In this document: one piece after another, positions 26,323-34,140 of the stretch
Layout: each line of letters starts with the position of its first letter
How positions within the stretch are numbered: the first letter of the stretch is position 1
IMG/VR virus record: IMGVR_UViG_3300027741_001771
Coordinates: 1 to 43,374 of that record
Length of the DNA: 43,374 bases
Reading direction: 5' to 3' (one strand)
Origin: a virus
Made by a program: the position numbers and the translations under genes
The notes under the pieces: model-generated
The model's input: only the letters and a program-made list of their open reading frames with translations
The model's database searches: none
Told to the model about the DNA's origin: nothing

Positions 26323-27181
26323 GCTTTATACACCTAAGGGTGGCGACGAAAGAAAATTCGTTGATAAGCATGTTATCAATACAGCACCAGATCGAAATGG
26401 TAACGATGATGCTATGTTCAAGGGCGGTAAGGTAAAGCCTATTGACCGTAAGAAGACCAGACACGGCTACGATCCAAAGAAAGACGAAGAAGTGTATGAA
26501 GAGACAGAACAGCTAGACGAGTACACTCACGAAGGTGTAGTCCGCGCAGCTTCAATCGCTCGTAAGAAAGGTCAAATGAAGAAAGCTCAGCTTTATCTTC
26601 GTCTTGCTAAGGCCTTAGAGACAAATGATGAGACTACCGCTCAAGGTATTGCTCGTGAGCTAGAGGGTTTAAAGGAAGAGTCAGAGTTAGAAGAAAAACT
26701 TAGCCCATCGATGGGAGCTGGTGAATATGTTTCTGACTTTGAAAAGTCAAAGGCTCCTCAGTTTGCTGGCAAGTCAAAAGAAAAGCGTCGTCAGATGGCT
26801 ATTGCCGCTTTCCTCACCGCTAAGAAAGGCGGCATGAAAGAAGACGTAGATCAAGTAGATGAACTAGACAAATCAACAATGCGCAGCTATGTTAATAAAG
26901 CTGCGGTCGACCTAGTTCGTTCAGGAAATACTTTAGGAAGAATTCAACTTAAAAATAAGAACAATCCTTCCCTAGGCTCAACCATTATGGCTAAGCACAT
27001 CGGTAAAAGACTTAAAGGTGTTGAGACTGCTACTAAAAAGTTAGCTTATGAAGAAGTAGATGCTTTGCTACTACCTCTATTCATCAGCCTTGACGAAGAA
27101 AACAGAGAGACTATGCTACAAATGATTGACGAAGGCCGCAGAGATGAGCTACTTGAGTTTGTTAACGTGGTAGGGGATTAA
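26291..27181 (+). CDS. Conserved prohead/core-region protein of marine T4-like phages
   Basis: A 296-residue charged protein between gp67 and gp21. The opening MKTILELYTPKGGDERKFVDKH and the FAGKSKEKRRQMAIAAFLTAKKGG block (about 158-180) recur in marine T4-like phages at this locus. It may be a core or internal head protein in place of T4 gp68, though no catalytic motif is visible. Start 26291 has GAGGA five bases upstream. An internal ATG at 26306, which would begin MKTILEL, is an alternative start. Confidence 0.65.
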   Translation: MSKSLMKTILELYTPKGGDERKFVDKHVINTAPDRNGNDDAMFKGGKVKPIDRKKTRHGYDPKKDEEVYEETEQLDEYTHEGVVRAASIARKKGQMKKAQLYLRLAKALETNDETTAQGIARELEGLKEESELEEKLSPSMGAGEYVSDFEKSKAPQFAGKSKEKRRQMAIAAFLTAKKGGMKEDVDQVDELDKSTMRSYVNKAAVDLVRSGNTLGRIQLKNKNNPSLGSTIMAKHIGKRLKGVETATKKLAYEEVDALLLPLFISLDEENRETMLQMIDEGRRDELLEFVNVVGD

Positions 27182-27182
27182 T

Positions 27183-27563
27183 ATGACGATTTCGTATAAG
27201 ATCCTAAGCAACAAGTATAATGGCAAAGTTTCTATGCTTGTTGCTAGCAACGTTAATATTAGTGTTGCTAACTTGGCTGCTAACAGCTCAGAAGTTATTA
27301 TCGGGGCAACAGTTACACAGATGATGTCTGCTACTGATGGTGGACCTGGCATGAAGTACTACAGAGCTAACACATCAGACGCTAATAACCTATGCTGGTC
27401 TTTTGCTGGTAGTGATAATGGATATTACGACTTTGCAGGTAATGGCCTACAAGTTGACAGTTCATTGAGTTCTGCAAATATTATCTTCGTAGTCGGTGGA
27501 GCTAATACAACATCAATCGTTGAATTTCATAAAATATCTCCAACACCTAATACGAGCTACTAA
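27183..27563 (+). CDS. Small beta-rich protein inserted before gp21, unknown
   Basis: A 126-residue Ser/Asn/Ala-rich protein (SNVNISVANLAANSSEVIIG, then SATDGGPGMKYYRANTSDANNL) with a GGGGA site before the ATG. Its composition resembles virion surface or decoration proteins and fibre domains rather than core proteins. Its stop lies one base before the gp21 ATG. I do not recognise the family. A head decoration or minor structural role is possible from position in the capsid block. Confidence 0.55.
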   Translation: MTISYKILSNKYNGKVSMLVASNVNISVANLAANSSEVIIGATVTQMMSATDGGPGMKYYRANTSDANNLCWSFAGSDNGYYDFAGNGLQVDSSLSSANIIFVVGGANTTSIVEFHKISPTPNTSY

Positions 27564-27564
27564 A

Positions 27565-28218
27565 ATGAAACTTATAAGCGAACTAGTTGAAGAAGTCAAG
27601 TACATTGTCGAAGAAAAAGAGTCGGGCAAGAAGTCTTACTATATTACCGGACCATATATTCAAGCTGAACAAAAGAATAGAAATGGCCGTATCTACAAAC
27701 TTCCTATTATCGAAAGAGAAGTTAACAGATATAATAATGAATACATTAAGACAAACCGTGCTCTTGGTGAACTTGGCCACCCTTCAGGTCCAACTATCAA
27801 TCTAGATAGAGTAGCTTGCAAGCATATGGAGCTAAGACAAGAAGGCAATAACTTTATTGGTAAGTCGCAGATTCTTGAAACTCCAATGGGGCAAATTGCA
27901 CGCAATCTGCTAGAGAGTGGAGTTACTCTAGGTGTTTCAACAAGAGGCATGGGCTCTCTTAAGGCAAGAAACGACGGAGTGATGGAAGTTCAAGATGACT
28001 TTTTCTTAGCTACTGCTGCTGATATAGTTGCAGATCCTTCAGCACCTGATGCATTTGTACAAGGTATCATGGAAGGTGTAGATTGGATCTGGGACAACGG
28101 AATCTTCAAAGCACAGAAATTAGAAGAAGTAAAGCACACAATAAGCAAAACATCTTCAAAAAACTTAGAAGAAGCTAAGCTAAAAGCTTTCGAACAACTT
28201 TTAAAGAATTATAAATAG
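27565..28218 (+). CDS. gp21: Prohead protease gp21
   Basis: A 217-residue herpesvirus-type serine protease that matures the prohead by cutting scaffold and gp23 N-termini. Candidate catalytic residues are the His in ALGELGHPSGPT and the Ser in LGVSTRGMGSL, both in the family pattern. The true N-terminus is MKLISELVEEVKYIVEE at ATG 27565. A longer in-frame reading from 27496 overlaps the previous gene without homology support. A late promoter box overlaps its stop. Confidence 0.92.
   Translation: MKLISELVEEVKYIVEEKESGKKSYYITGPYIQAEQKNRNGRIYKLPIIEREVNRYNNEYIKTNRALGELGHPSGPTINLDRVACKHMELRQEGNNFIGKSQILETPMGQIARNLLESGVTLGVSTRGMGSLKARNDGVMEVQDDFFLATAADIVADPSAPDAFVQGIMEGVDWIWDNGIFKAQKLEEVKHTISKTSSKNLEEAKLKAFEQLLKNYK
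28210..28217 (+). promoter_or_regulatory. T4-type late promoter for gp22
   Basis: Perfect TATAAATA overlapping the gp21 stop. The start would be near 28223, giving a 23-base leader with GGGAG before ATG 28246. Confidence 0.75.
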
Positions 28219-28245
28219 TTTAGTAACAATAACGGGAGTATTAAA

Positions 28246-29211
28246 ATGAAAGACCAAGATTTACAGGAATTAATGGATGTCGGAGGCGGCGCTACTGGAA
28301 CTACCAAAACTCCAGCTCCAGTCGCTAAGACAGCTACGCTTCCTAATTCAAAGAAGCAAGGTGACATGTCAGCAGTTAAGCAAGGTTCTTCAGAAGTTGG
28401 TTACGATGAGGTTCAAGACACCAACAGCGAAAATAACACTGCTCCTACTGGCGATATGTCAGCTAAGAATAAGGCCTCGATTGCTATGAAGGAAGAAATG
28501 GGTGCATTGTTTGCTGATGCAGACCTTTCAGAAGAATTCGTAGAGAAGGCTGCTACAATTTTTGAAGCTGCTGTATATGCTAAAGTCGAATCACTACGTG
28601 AAGAGATGGAAGAGCAATACAATGGCATGTTAGAAGAGCAGGTTGTAGAAGTTATTGAAGAACTTACAACCAAGGTTGATGACTATATGAACTACGTTGT
28701 CAGTGAGTGGATGACTGATAATGAAGTAGCTATTGAATCATCACTACGCTCAGAAATTTCAGAAGAATTTATTGACGGTTTAAAGACACTATTCACTGAG
28801 CACTATATCAATATTCCAGAAGAAAAGGTTGAAGTTGTTGAAGAGCTAGCTTCTAAGGTTGAAGAACTTGAAGAAAGACTAAATGAGACCCTAGAACAAA
28901 ATATCGCTCTAAACAGAATCATTAACGAAAATGCTAAAGAAGCTATCTTCTATGATGTATCGGAAGGCCTAGCTACTACTCAAGTTGATAAGTTTAAGAC
29001 TTTAGCTGAGAGCGTTGAGTTTGCCGATATTGATTCGTTCAAGCAGAAGCTTGAGCTCATCAAGGAAAATTATTTCTCTGGTAGAACAGTAAAGCAGTCG
29101 ATGCTAAATGAAGAATCATCGATTGGCGAAGATTTAGAGCCAGCTGACAAGATTGCAACAGGACAAGTTGCTAATTACGTACACGCTATTTCAAGAACCG
29201 TCAAGAAGTAA
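28246..29211 (+). CDS. gp22: Prohead scaffold protein gp22
   Basis: A 321-residue acidic, helical scaffold. Long coiled-coil stretches occupy about residues 105-230 (VESLREEMEEQYNGMLEEQV, VEVVEELASKVEELEERL). Conserved end motifs are FKQKLELIKENYF and ATGQVANYVHAISRTVK, typical of T4-type gp22. It directs gp23 assembly and is degraded by gp21. The N-terminal 80 residues are low-complexity. Confidence 0.92.
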   Translation: MKDQDLQELMDVGGGATGTTKTPAPVAKTATLPNSKKQGDMSAVKQGSSEVGYDEVQDTNSENNTAPTGDMSAKNKASIAMKEEMGALFADADLSEEFVEKAATIFEAAVYAKVESLREEMEEQYNGMLEEQVVEVIEELTTKVDDYMNYVVSEWMTDNEVAIESSLRSEISEEFIDGLKTLFTEHYINIPEEKVEVVEELASKVEELEERLNETLEQNIALNRIINENAKEAIFYDVSEGLATTQVDKFKTLAESVEFADIDSFKQKLELIKENYFSGRTVKQSMLNEESSIGEDLEPADKIATGQVANYVHAISRTVKK

Positions 29212-29216
29212 TTTTT

Positions 29217-29224
29217 TATAAATA
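29217..29224 (+). promoter_or_regulatory. T4-type late promoter for gp23
   Basis: Perfect TATAAATA just after the gp22 stop. A start near 29230 gives a 33-base leader with AAGGAAGGGG before ATG 29263. Confidence 0.75.
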
Positions 29225-29262
29225 ATTATTAACCCAATATTTAAAAGGAAGGGGACTCAAAA

Positions 29263-30614
29263 ATGTACTTAAATGAAGAAATTCAACAAAAATGGCAGCC
29301 AGTACTTGAGCATCCAGATCTAGATAAGATCTCGGACTCGCACAAGCGTGCTGTTACTGCTCAACTCTTGAAAACACCGAGAAGGCTCTTCGCGAAGCTT
29401 CTTACCAAGCTCGTGGTAGCCAGACACTTTTCGAAGCCGGTAACCCAACCAACGCTATGGGCGGTTCATCGTCAGTAGCTGGTGACGGTTCAGTTGACAT
29501 TTTCGACCCAGTGCTAATCTCGCTAGTTCGTCGTGCAATGCCAAACCTAATTGCTTACGACATCTGCGGCGTTCAGCCAATGACAGGCCCAACAGGCCTA
29601 ATCTTCGCAATGCGTTCGCGTTACACCAACCAAACAAGCGGTGAAGCTTTCTACAACGAAGCCAACACCGAGTTCTCGTCGTACAATAAGGACTCAGCTG
29701 CTATTGGTAACAACCACGTTGGTTCGCTAGGTGCTGGTGCTAACCTAACACAACTAGCAACAAACACCGAAGTTAACTATGCAACTGGTGTTTCGACAAA
29801 CGAGCTAGAGCGTTTCGGCAACGGCACAATCACCTTCCCACAGATGGCTTTCTCGATCGAGAAGGTAACTGTAACAGCTAAGGGTCGTGCTCTAAAGGCT
29901 GAGTACTCGATGGAACTTGCTCAAGATCTACGCGCTGTACATGGTCTTGACGCTGAAACAGAACTCAGCAATATTCTTTCGACAGAAATCCTTACTGAAA
30001 TCAACCGTGAAGTCGTTCGTACAATTTACGTTTCGGCTAAGGTTGGTGCTACAGAAGGTACAACAACTTCTGGCGTATTCGATCTTGACACCGATTCAAA
30101 CGGCCGCTGGTCAGTTGAAAAGTTCAAGGGTCTAATGTTCCAACTAGAAAGAGAAGCCAACAAGATCGCCAAGGACACAAGACGTGGTAAGGGTAACATC
30201 GTTATCTGCTCGTCAGACGTTGCCTCAGCTCTTCAAATGGCCGGTGTTCTAGATTACGCTCCTGCTCTAAACAGCAACAATCTACAAGTTGACGATACAG
30301 GTAATACATTCGCCGGTGTTCTAAACGGTCGTATTCGTGTATACATCGATCCTTATGCTGGTGGTAACTACTTCGTTATGGGTTACAAGGGCTCGTCACC
30401 ATTCGACGCTGGTCTCTTCTACTGCCCATACGTTCCGCTACAAATGGTTCGTGCCGTTGACCCAGACACCTTCCAACCAAAGATCGGCTTCAAGACTCGT
30501 TACGGAATGGTTGCTAACCCATTCAACGATGGTATCACCGGTGCTGGTACAGGTGCAATTGCTGAAGATACAAACGTCTACTATCGTAGAGTTCGTGTTA
30601 ACAACATTATGTAA
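29263..30614 (+). CDS. gp23: Major capsid protein gp23, frame broken near codon 36
   Basis: The N-terminal part (MYLNEEIQQKWQPVLEHPDL...AVTAQLL) runs in one frame from ATG 29263. The rest (ENTEKALREASYQ..., then FDPVLISLVRRAMPNLIAYD) runs in the -1 frame from GAA at 29370 to the TAA at 30612-30614. Restoring one base near 29367-29370 gives a 450-residue protein that fits marine T4-like gp23. ICGVQPMTGPTGLIF is diagnostic. No normal slippery heptamer is present, so a one-base sequencing or assembly error is likeliest. The uncorrected first frame runs only to 29478, and an ATG at 29457 would omit the N-terminus. gp21 normally removes the prohead N-peptide. Confidence 0.9.
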
Positions 30615-30654
30615 TAAAAAGATTTTAAAAATTATAAAATCTTGTAGTATCCTA

Positions 30655-30681
30655 AAGCCCGCAGAAATGCGGGCTTTTTTT
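30655..30681 (+). terminator. Factor-independent terminator after gp23
   Basis: A perfect 9-bp stem AAGCCCGCA/TGCGGGCTT with a GAAA tetraloop is followed by TTTTT. It ends the gp23 transcript. A weaker A/T hairpin (AAGATTTTA with TAAAATCTT, 30619-30643) lies just upstream. Confidence 0.92.
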
Positions 30682-30684
30682 CAT

Positions 30685-30692
30685 TATAAATA
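30685..30692 (+). promoter_or_regulatory. T4-type late promoter abutting the gp3-like start codon
   Basis: Perfect TATAAATA with only five bases between the box and ATG 30698. With the box at -13 to -6, the predicted +1 is the A of the ATG, so the message would be leaderless. Confidence 0.7.
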
Positions 30693-30697
30693 CTAAC

Positions 30698-31231
30698 ATG
30701 AGTTCTATAACTAGTCTTCCCGATAACAAGAATTTTCTATCTCCACTAGGGTTTAAGTTTCTTATTCATAAGACCCCTGGAGTGAATTACTTTGTTCAGT
30801 CAGCTAATATCCCATCTGTTAATCTTGGCTCAACGGCTATTCCTAACCCGTTTGTCAAGATACCAGTACCTGGAGATCAACTGCAATACTCTGATTTAAA
30901 CATCTCGTTCAGAGTAGATGAAAACCTAGTAAACTATAAAGAACTATACTCCTGGATGACTCAGCTAGGATTTCCTAACGGGTTTGATGAATATGCCTCT
31001 CAAACTAGTTCTGCTGGAGCAACTGGGCTTAATCAGCCTAAGATGGTTTACTCAGACGCGACTCTAGTAGTCCTTTCGAGTTCAATGAATCCTGTGATGG
31101 AAGTAGTATACAAAGATCTCTTCCCAGTAAGCCTTTCAGAACTCACATTCGATTCTAAGATGACACAGGTTACTTACATCGAAGCACGTGCAGTCTTCAA
31201 ATATAGAACATTCATACTAAGATCGATATAG
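30698..31231 (+). CDS. gp3: Tail-tube-family protein, gp3-like tail completion protein
   Basis: A 177-residue protein of the gp19/tube fold family. SITSLPDNKNFLSPLGFKFLI, then VNYFVQSANIPSVNLG and FPVSLSELTFDSKMTQVTYIEA give a layout shared with tube and tube-terminator proteins. In marine T4-like phages the gene after gp23 is usually gp3, which caps the tube end and stabilises the sheath. A gp54-type tube initiator is the main alternative. It has no ribosome-binding site and may be translated from a leaderless late message. It lies between the gp23 terminator and a sigma70 promoter. Confidence 0.75.
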   Translation: MSSITSLPDNKNFLSPLGFKFLIHKTPGVNYFVQSANIPSVNLGSTAIPNPFVKIPVPGDQLQYSDLNISFRVDENLVNYKELYSWMTQLGFPNGFDEYASQTSSAGATGLNQPKMVYSDATLVVLSSSMNPVMEVVYKDLFPVSLSELTFDSKMTQVTYIEARAVFKYRTFILRSI

Positions 31232-31260
31232 TTGATTTAAGTACAGTAATGTAGTATAAT
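31232..31260 (+). promoter_or_regulatory. Sigma70-type promoter for uvsY/uvsW region
   Basis: TTGATT (31232-31237), a 17-base spacer and TATAAT (31255-31260). This is a near-consensus host-type promoter at the border between late and early/middle genes. A direct repeat overlaps it. Confidence 0.7.
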
Positions 31261-31273
31261 AAGCAGTAATGTA
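31244..31273 (+). repeat. Direct repeat CAGTAATGTA flanking a -10 box
   Basis: CAGTAATGTA occurs at 31244-31253 and 31264-31273, exactly 20 bases apart (about two helical turns). One copy lies in the promoter spacer and one just past the -10. This is the arrangement of a two-site operator for a dimeric or cooperative regulator. Confidence 0.6.
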
Positions 31274-31292
31274 ATTATTGTGATCATGCTAT

Positions 31293-31727
31293 ATGAAACT
31301 AGAAGAGATTCAAGAATCGTGGGAGAAGGACAGCTGTATCGACCGAACCGAGCTAGGTGAAGAGAGTCTTCGTATCCCGCAGCTACACTCCAAGTACTAT
31401 AAAATATATTCAGCCGAAAGAATGCTTTTGAGAAAGCTTGAGTATCAGTACAAAGCACTCAAGCAAACAAAGTATGAATACTATAACGGCTCTCTTAGTG
31501 AAGAACTTCTTAAAGAGAATGGATGGGAGCCAAATCCTCTAAAGATTCTAAGAACAGATATTCCGATGTATATCGAGTCTGATAGTGATATTAATACGAT
31601 TCAAGCTCGAATAGACATGCAAAAAGAAAAGATTGAATTTGTTGAGTCTATTATTAAATCGTTGCCGAATAGAGGATATCAAATCGCCCAAGCCATATCG
31701 TGGGAAAAGTTTAAGGTCGGAGCCTGA
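31293..31727 (+). CDS. uvsY: Recombination mediator UvsY
   Basis: A 144-residue, charged, mostly helical protein matching T4 UvsY in size and pattern: MKLEEIQESWEKDSCIDRTEL, then SKYYKIYSAERMLLRKLE and a C-terminal ISWEKFKVGA. UvsY loads the UvsX recombinase on gp32-covered ssDNA. UvsX is not in the window. It is followed at once by uvsW, an order seen in T4-like phages, and is the first gene of the early/middle module. No strong ribosome-binding site is seen. Confidence 0.88.
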   Translation: MKLEEIQESWEKDSCIDRTELGEESLRIPQLHSKYYKIYSAERMLLRKLEYQYKALKQTKYEYYNGSLSEELLKENGWEPNPLKILRTDIPMYIESDSDINTIQARIDMQKEKIEFVESIIKSLPNRGYQIAQAISWEKFKVGA

Positions 31728-33196
31728 TGACTCGAATAGTCATAGAAAAGATTAATGATGTACATATAAAAGCGCATTGCGAACCTGACGTAGCGCAAGA
31801 GTTGTCTGAATACTTTACCTTCAGTGTTCCAGGTGCCAGGTTTTCACCTGCTGTGAAGCGCAAGGTATGGGATGGTAAGATAAGACTATTTAATTCGGCT
31901 ACTCGAATTATCTACCACGGTCTTAAGTTACATATCGAGTTATTTGCACGTGAAAGAAACTACGAAGTAGATTACTTAGATAGTAACGAATTCACACAAG
32001 ACGAATATACTCAAGAAGAAGCAATAGAGTTCTTTAAGTCATTAAACCTTACTATTGAACCCCGTGACTACCAAGTATCAGCATTTGTTCACGCAGTAAG
32101 AAATAAACGATGCCTTCTTCTATCGCCCACTGCGTCGGGTAAGTCGTTAATCATCTTCCTTCTAGCAAGATTCTTTCATAAAAAGAAAACACTAGTCATT
32201 GTACCTACTACATCACTGGTACATCAGATGGCTTCAGACTTCGAGTCATATTGCGGTATAGATTCGAATAAATTCTGTCATAGGATTTTATCTGGAGCAG
32301 AAAAAGAATCAGATCTTCCGTTTGTCATTTCAACATGGCAATCTATCTACAAGATGCCAAAGACCTGGTTTGCGCAATTTAGCACGGTTATAGGGGACGA
32401 AGCTCACCTCTTTAAAGCTAAGAGCTTGACAAGCATACTTTCTAAGTTACCGGATTGTCCTATTCGAATTGGTTTCACTGGAACTCTAGATGGATCACAA
32501 ACACATAAGTTAGTTCTAGAAGGACTGTTTGGACCTGTTAAGCGTGTTACTTCGACGGCAGATCTTATTGAGCAGAAGCACCTTGCTGACTTTAAAATAA
32601 AGGCTTTAGTGCTATCGTATTCTGATGCTATTCGTCAGAAAATGAAATATGCTGACTATCATGATGAGATGGACTTCTTAGTTACTAACCAGGCTAGAAA
32701 TAGGTTTATCACTAATCTAGCATTGTCTCTTGAAGGTAATACGCTACTCTTATTTCAATACGTAGAAAAACACGGAAAAGCACTATATGACATATTAAAT
32801 CAGAGTGGTCGTAAGGTGTTCTTTGTTTCTGGTGAAGTAGACGGTCAGATTAGAGAAGATATTAGAAAAGAGGTAGAAGAGAGTGAGAACGCTATTATTG
32901 TTGCTTCTTACGGTACATTTTCTACAGGCGTAAACATAAAAAATCTACATAATATTATATTTGCAAGTCCATCTAAATCCCGCATTAGAAACCTCCAGTC
33001 AATTGGTAGAGGGTTAAGAAAGAGCAATACCAAATCATCTGCAACGCTTTATGATATAGCAGATGATTTGACCTGGAAATCAAAAAAGAATCATACTATA
33101 CTCCATTTCGCTGAACGTATTAAAATTTATAATGAAGAGATGTTTAACTATAAGATTTATAACATAGGAATAAAAGATCATGATCTCTCTCATTAG
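31727..33196 (+). CDS. uvsW: DNA/RNA helicase UvsW
   Basis: A 489-residue superfamily 2 helicase that unwinds R-loops and branched DNA and drives branch migration. It has Walker A SPTASGKS (133-140), DEAH (about 224-227), the motif III-like GFTGTLDG, and motif VI SIGRGLRKS near 425. The N-terminal 110 residues form the small DNA-binding domain typical of UvsW. In T4 it turns off origin-dependent initiation late in infection. It overlaps uvsY by one base. Confidence 0.95.
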   Translation: MTRIVIEKINDVHIKAHCEPDVAQELSEYFTFSVPGARFSPAVKRKVWDGKIRLFNSATRIIYHGLKLHIELFARERNYEVDYLDSNEFTQDEYTQEEAIEFFKSLNLTIEPRDYQVSAFVHAVRNKRCLLLSPTASGKSLIIFLLARFFHKKKTLVIVPTTSLVHQMASDFESYCGIDSNKFCHRILSGAEKESDLPFVISTWQSIYKMPKTWFAQFSTVIGDEAHLFKAKSLTSILSKLPDCPIRIGFTGTLDGSQTHKLVLEGLFGPVKRVTSTADLIEQKHLADFKIKALVLSYSDAIRQKMKYADYHDEMDFLVTNQARNRFITNLALSLEGNTLLLFQYVEKHGKALYDILNQSGRKVFFVSGEVDGQIREDIRKEVEESENAIIVASYGTFSTGVNIKNLHNIIFASPSKSRIRNLQSIGRGLRKSNTKSSATLYDIADDLTWKSKKNHTILHFAERIKIYNEEMFNYKIYNIGIKDHDLSH

Positions 33197-33566
33197 ACTT
33201 ATCGACGGTACAGAGCTTATCGGTGATACCCAAAAGAGTAGCGATAAGATTACTATCATTAATCCATTTCAAATTAATTACTATTTTAAGAATCCCGCAT
33301 CATTACCTGTAGTTGCTATGCACAAATACATGCCATTCTCAAGTGACTCTACATTCTCGTTTTATGCTGACCAAATACTGGTACATACAAGTGCCAGAAA
33401 GAGCGCTCAAGAATACTATAAGACATTAGTGAGAGAGCATTCGGACGGTATTGATGATATGATTGATGAAGAGTTGTTTGATAAATCTGAAATACTTGAT
33501 ACTGAAACAAAGGAGATTGCAGCAGCGGTATTAGAAAGAGCTATTAAGAAGCCGTTGTTAAACTGA
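33180..33566 (+). CDS. Small protein between uvsW and gp55, possibly Sm-like
   Basis: A 128-residue protein overlapping the uvsW stop. The N-terminal 75 residues (SLIRLIDGTELIGDTQKSSDK, then ITIINPFQINYYF) have the beta-strand layout of an LSm/Sm-like barrel (xLxDGTExxGxx). The tail is helical and acidic. Marine T4-like phages often have a gene of this kind at this locus. RNA or nucleoprotein binding is possible but only inferred. Confidence 0.6.
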   Translation: MISLIRLIDGTELIGDTQKSSDKITIINPFQINYYFKNPASLPVVAMHKYMPFSSDSTFSFYADQILVHTSARKSAQEYYKTLVREHSDGIDDMIDEELFDKSEILDTETKEIAAAVLERAIKKPLLN

Positions 33567-33567
33567 T

Positions 33568-34140
33568 ATGAGTGATAATCATTACGTAGATAATAAGAAA
33601 CTGTATGCGGAGATAGTTATTTACCGTAATAAGGTTCTTGAATCTAAAAAGAACAAGACGTTAAAGCCTGAGATACCACCTTACATTGGTAAGTGTATGC
33701 TTATGATAGCAAACAGGTTATCTCATAAACCTAACTTTATTAATTACTCATACCGTGAAGAGATGATTAGTGACGGTATTGAGAATTGTGTAAGTTATAT
33801 TGACAACTTTGACCCTGATAAATCCAATAATCCGTTCGCATACTTTACTCAGATTATTTACTTTGCATTCCTGAGACGAATACAAAAAGAAAAGAAACAA
33901 CTTTATATCAAGCATAAGTCATTTGAAAACTCTCTTATCATGAATACTTTGATAGAGCAAAATGAGTTTGATGATACAGAATATAGCCCTGTACAGAGTG
34001 AGTTTGATAATGACAACATGAACGATTTTATCAGAGCGTTTGAAGAAAATATTGATAAGAAAAAGAAGATACGCAAGAAAGGCGTTGAACTATTTCTAGA
34101 TGAAGAGGCTCCTCCGGATGAAGATTTGCTTAGTGACTGA
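33568..34140 (+). CDS. gp55: Late sigma factor gp55
   Basis: A 190-residue highly diverged sigma70-family factor that directs RNA polymerase to late TATAAATA promoters, many of which are found in this window. YREEMISDGIENCVSYIDNFDP and NNPFAYFTQIIYFAFLRRIQKEKKQ correspond to sigma region 2, the defining T4 gp55 block. The acidic tail ends DEEAPPDEDLLSD. It overlaps the gp47 start by 23 bases. Confidence 0.93.
   Translation: MSDNHYVDNKKLYAEIVIYRNKVLESKKNKTLKPEIPPYIGKCMLMIANRLSHKPNFINYSYREEMISDGIENCVSYIDNFDPDKSNNPFAYFTQIIYFAFLRRIQKEKKQLYIKHKSFENSLIMNTLIEQNEFDDTEYSPVQSEFDNDNMNDFIRAFEENIDKKKKIRKKGVELFLDEEAPPDEDLLSD

Noticed and set aside
29365-29375. Programmed -1 frameshift in gp23
   Set aside because: The codons CTC TTG AAA give no good re-pairing in the -1 frame and no stimulatory structure was noticed. 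An indel error explains it more simply.
29263-29478. A separate 71-residue gene before gp23
   Set aside because: Its first 36 residues are the conserved gp23 N-terminus and the rest is out-of-frame gp23, so it is one gene with a frame error.
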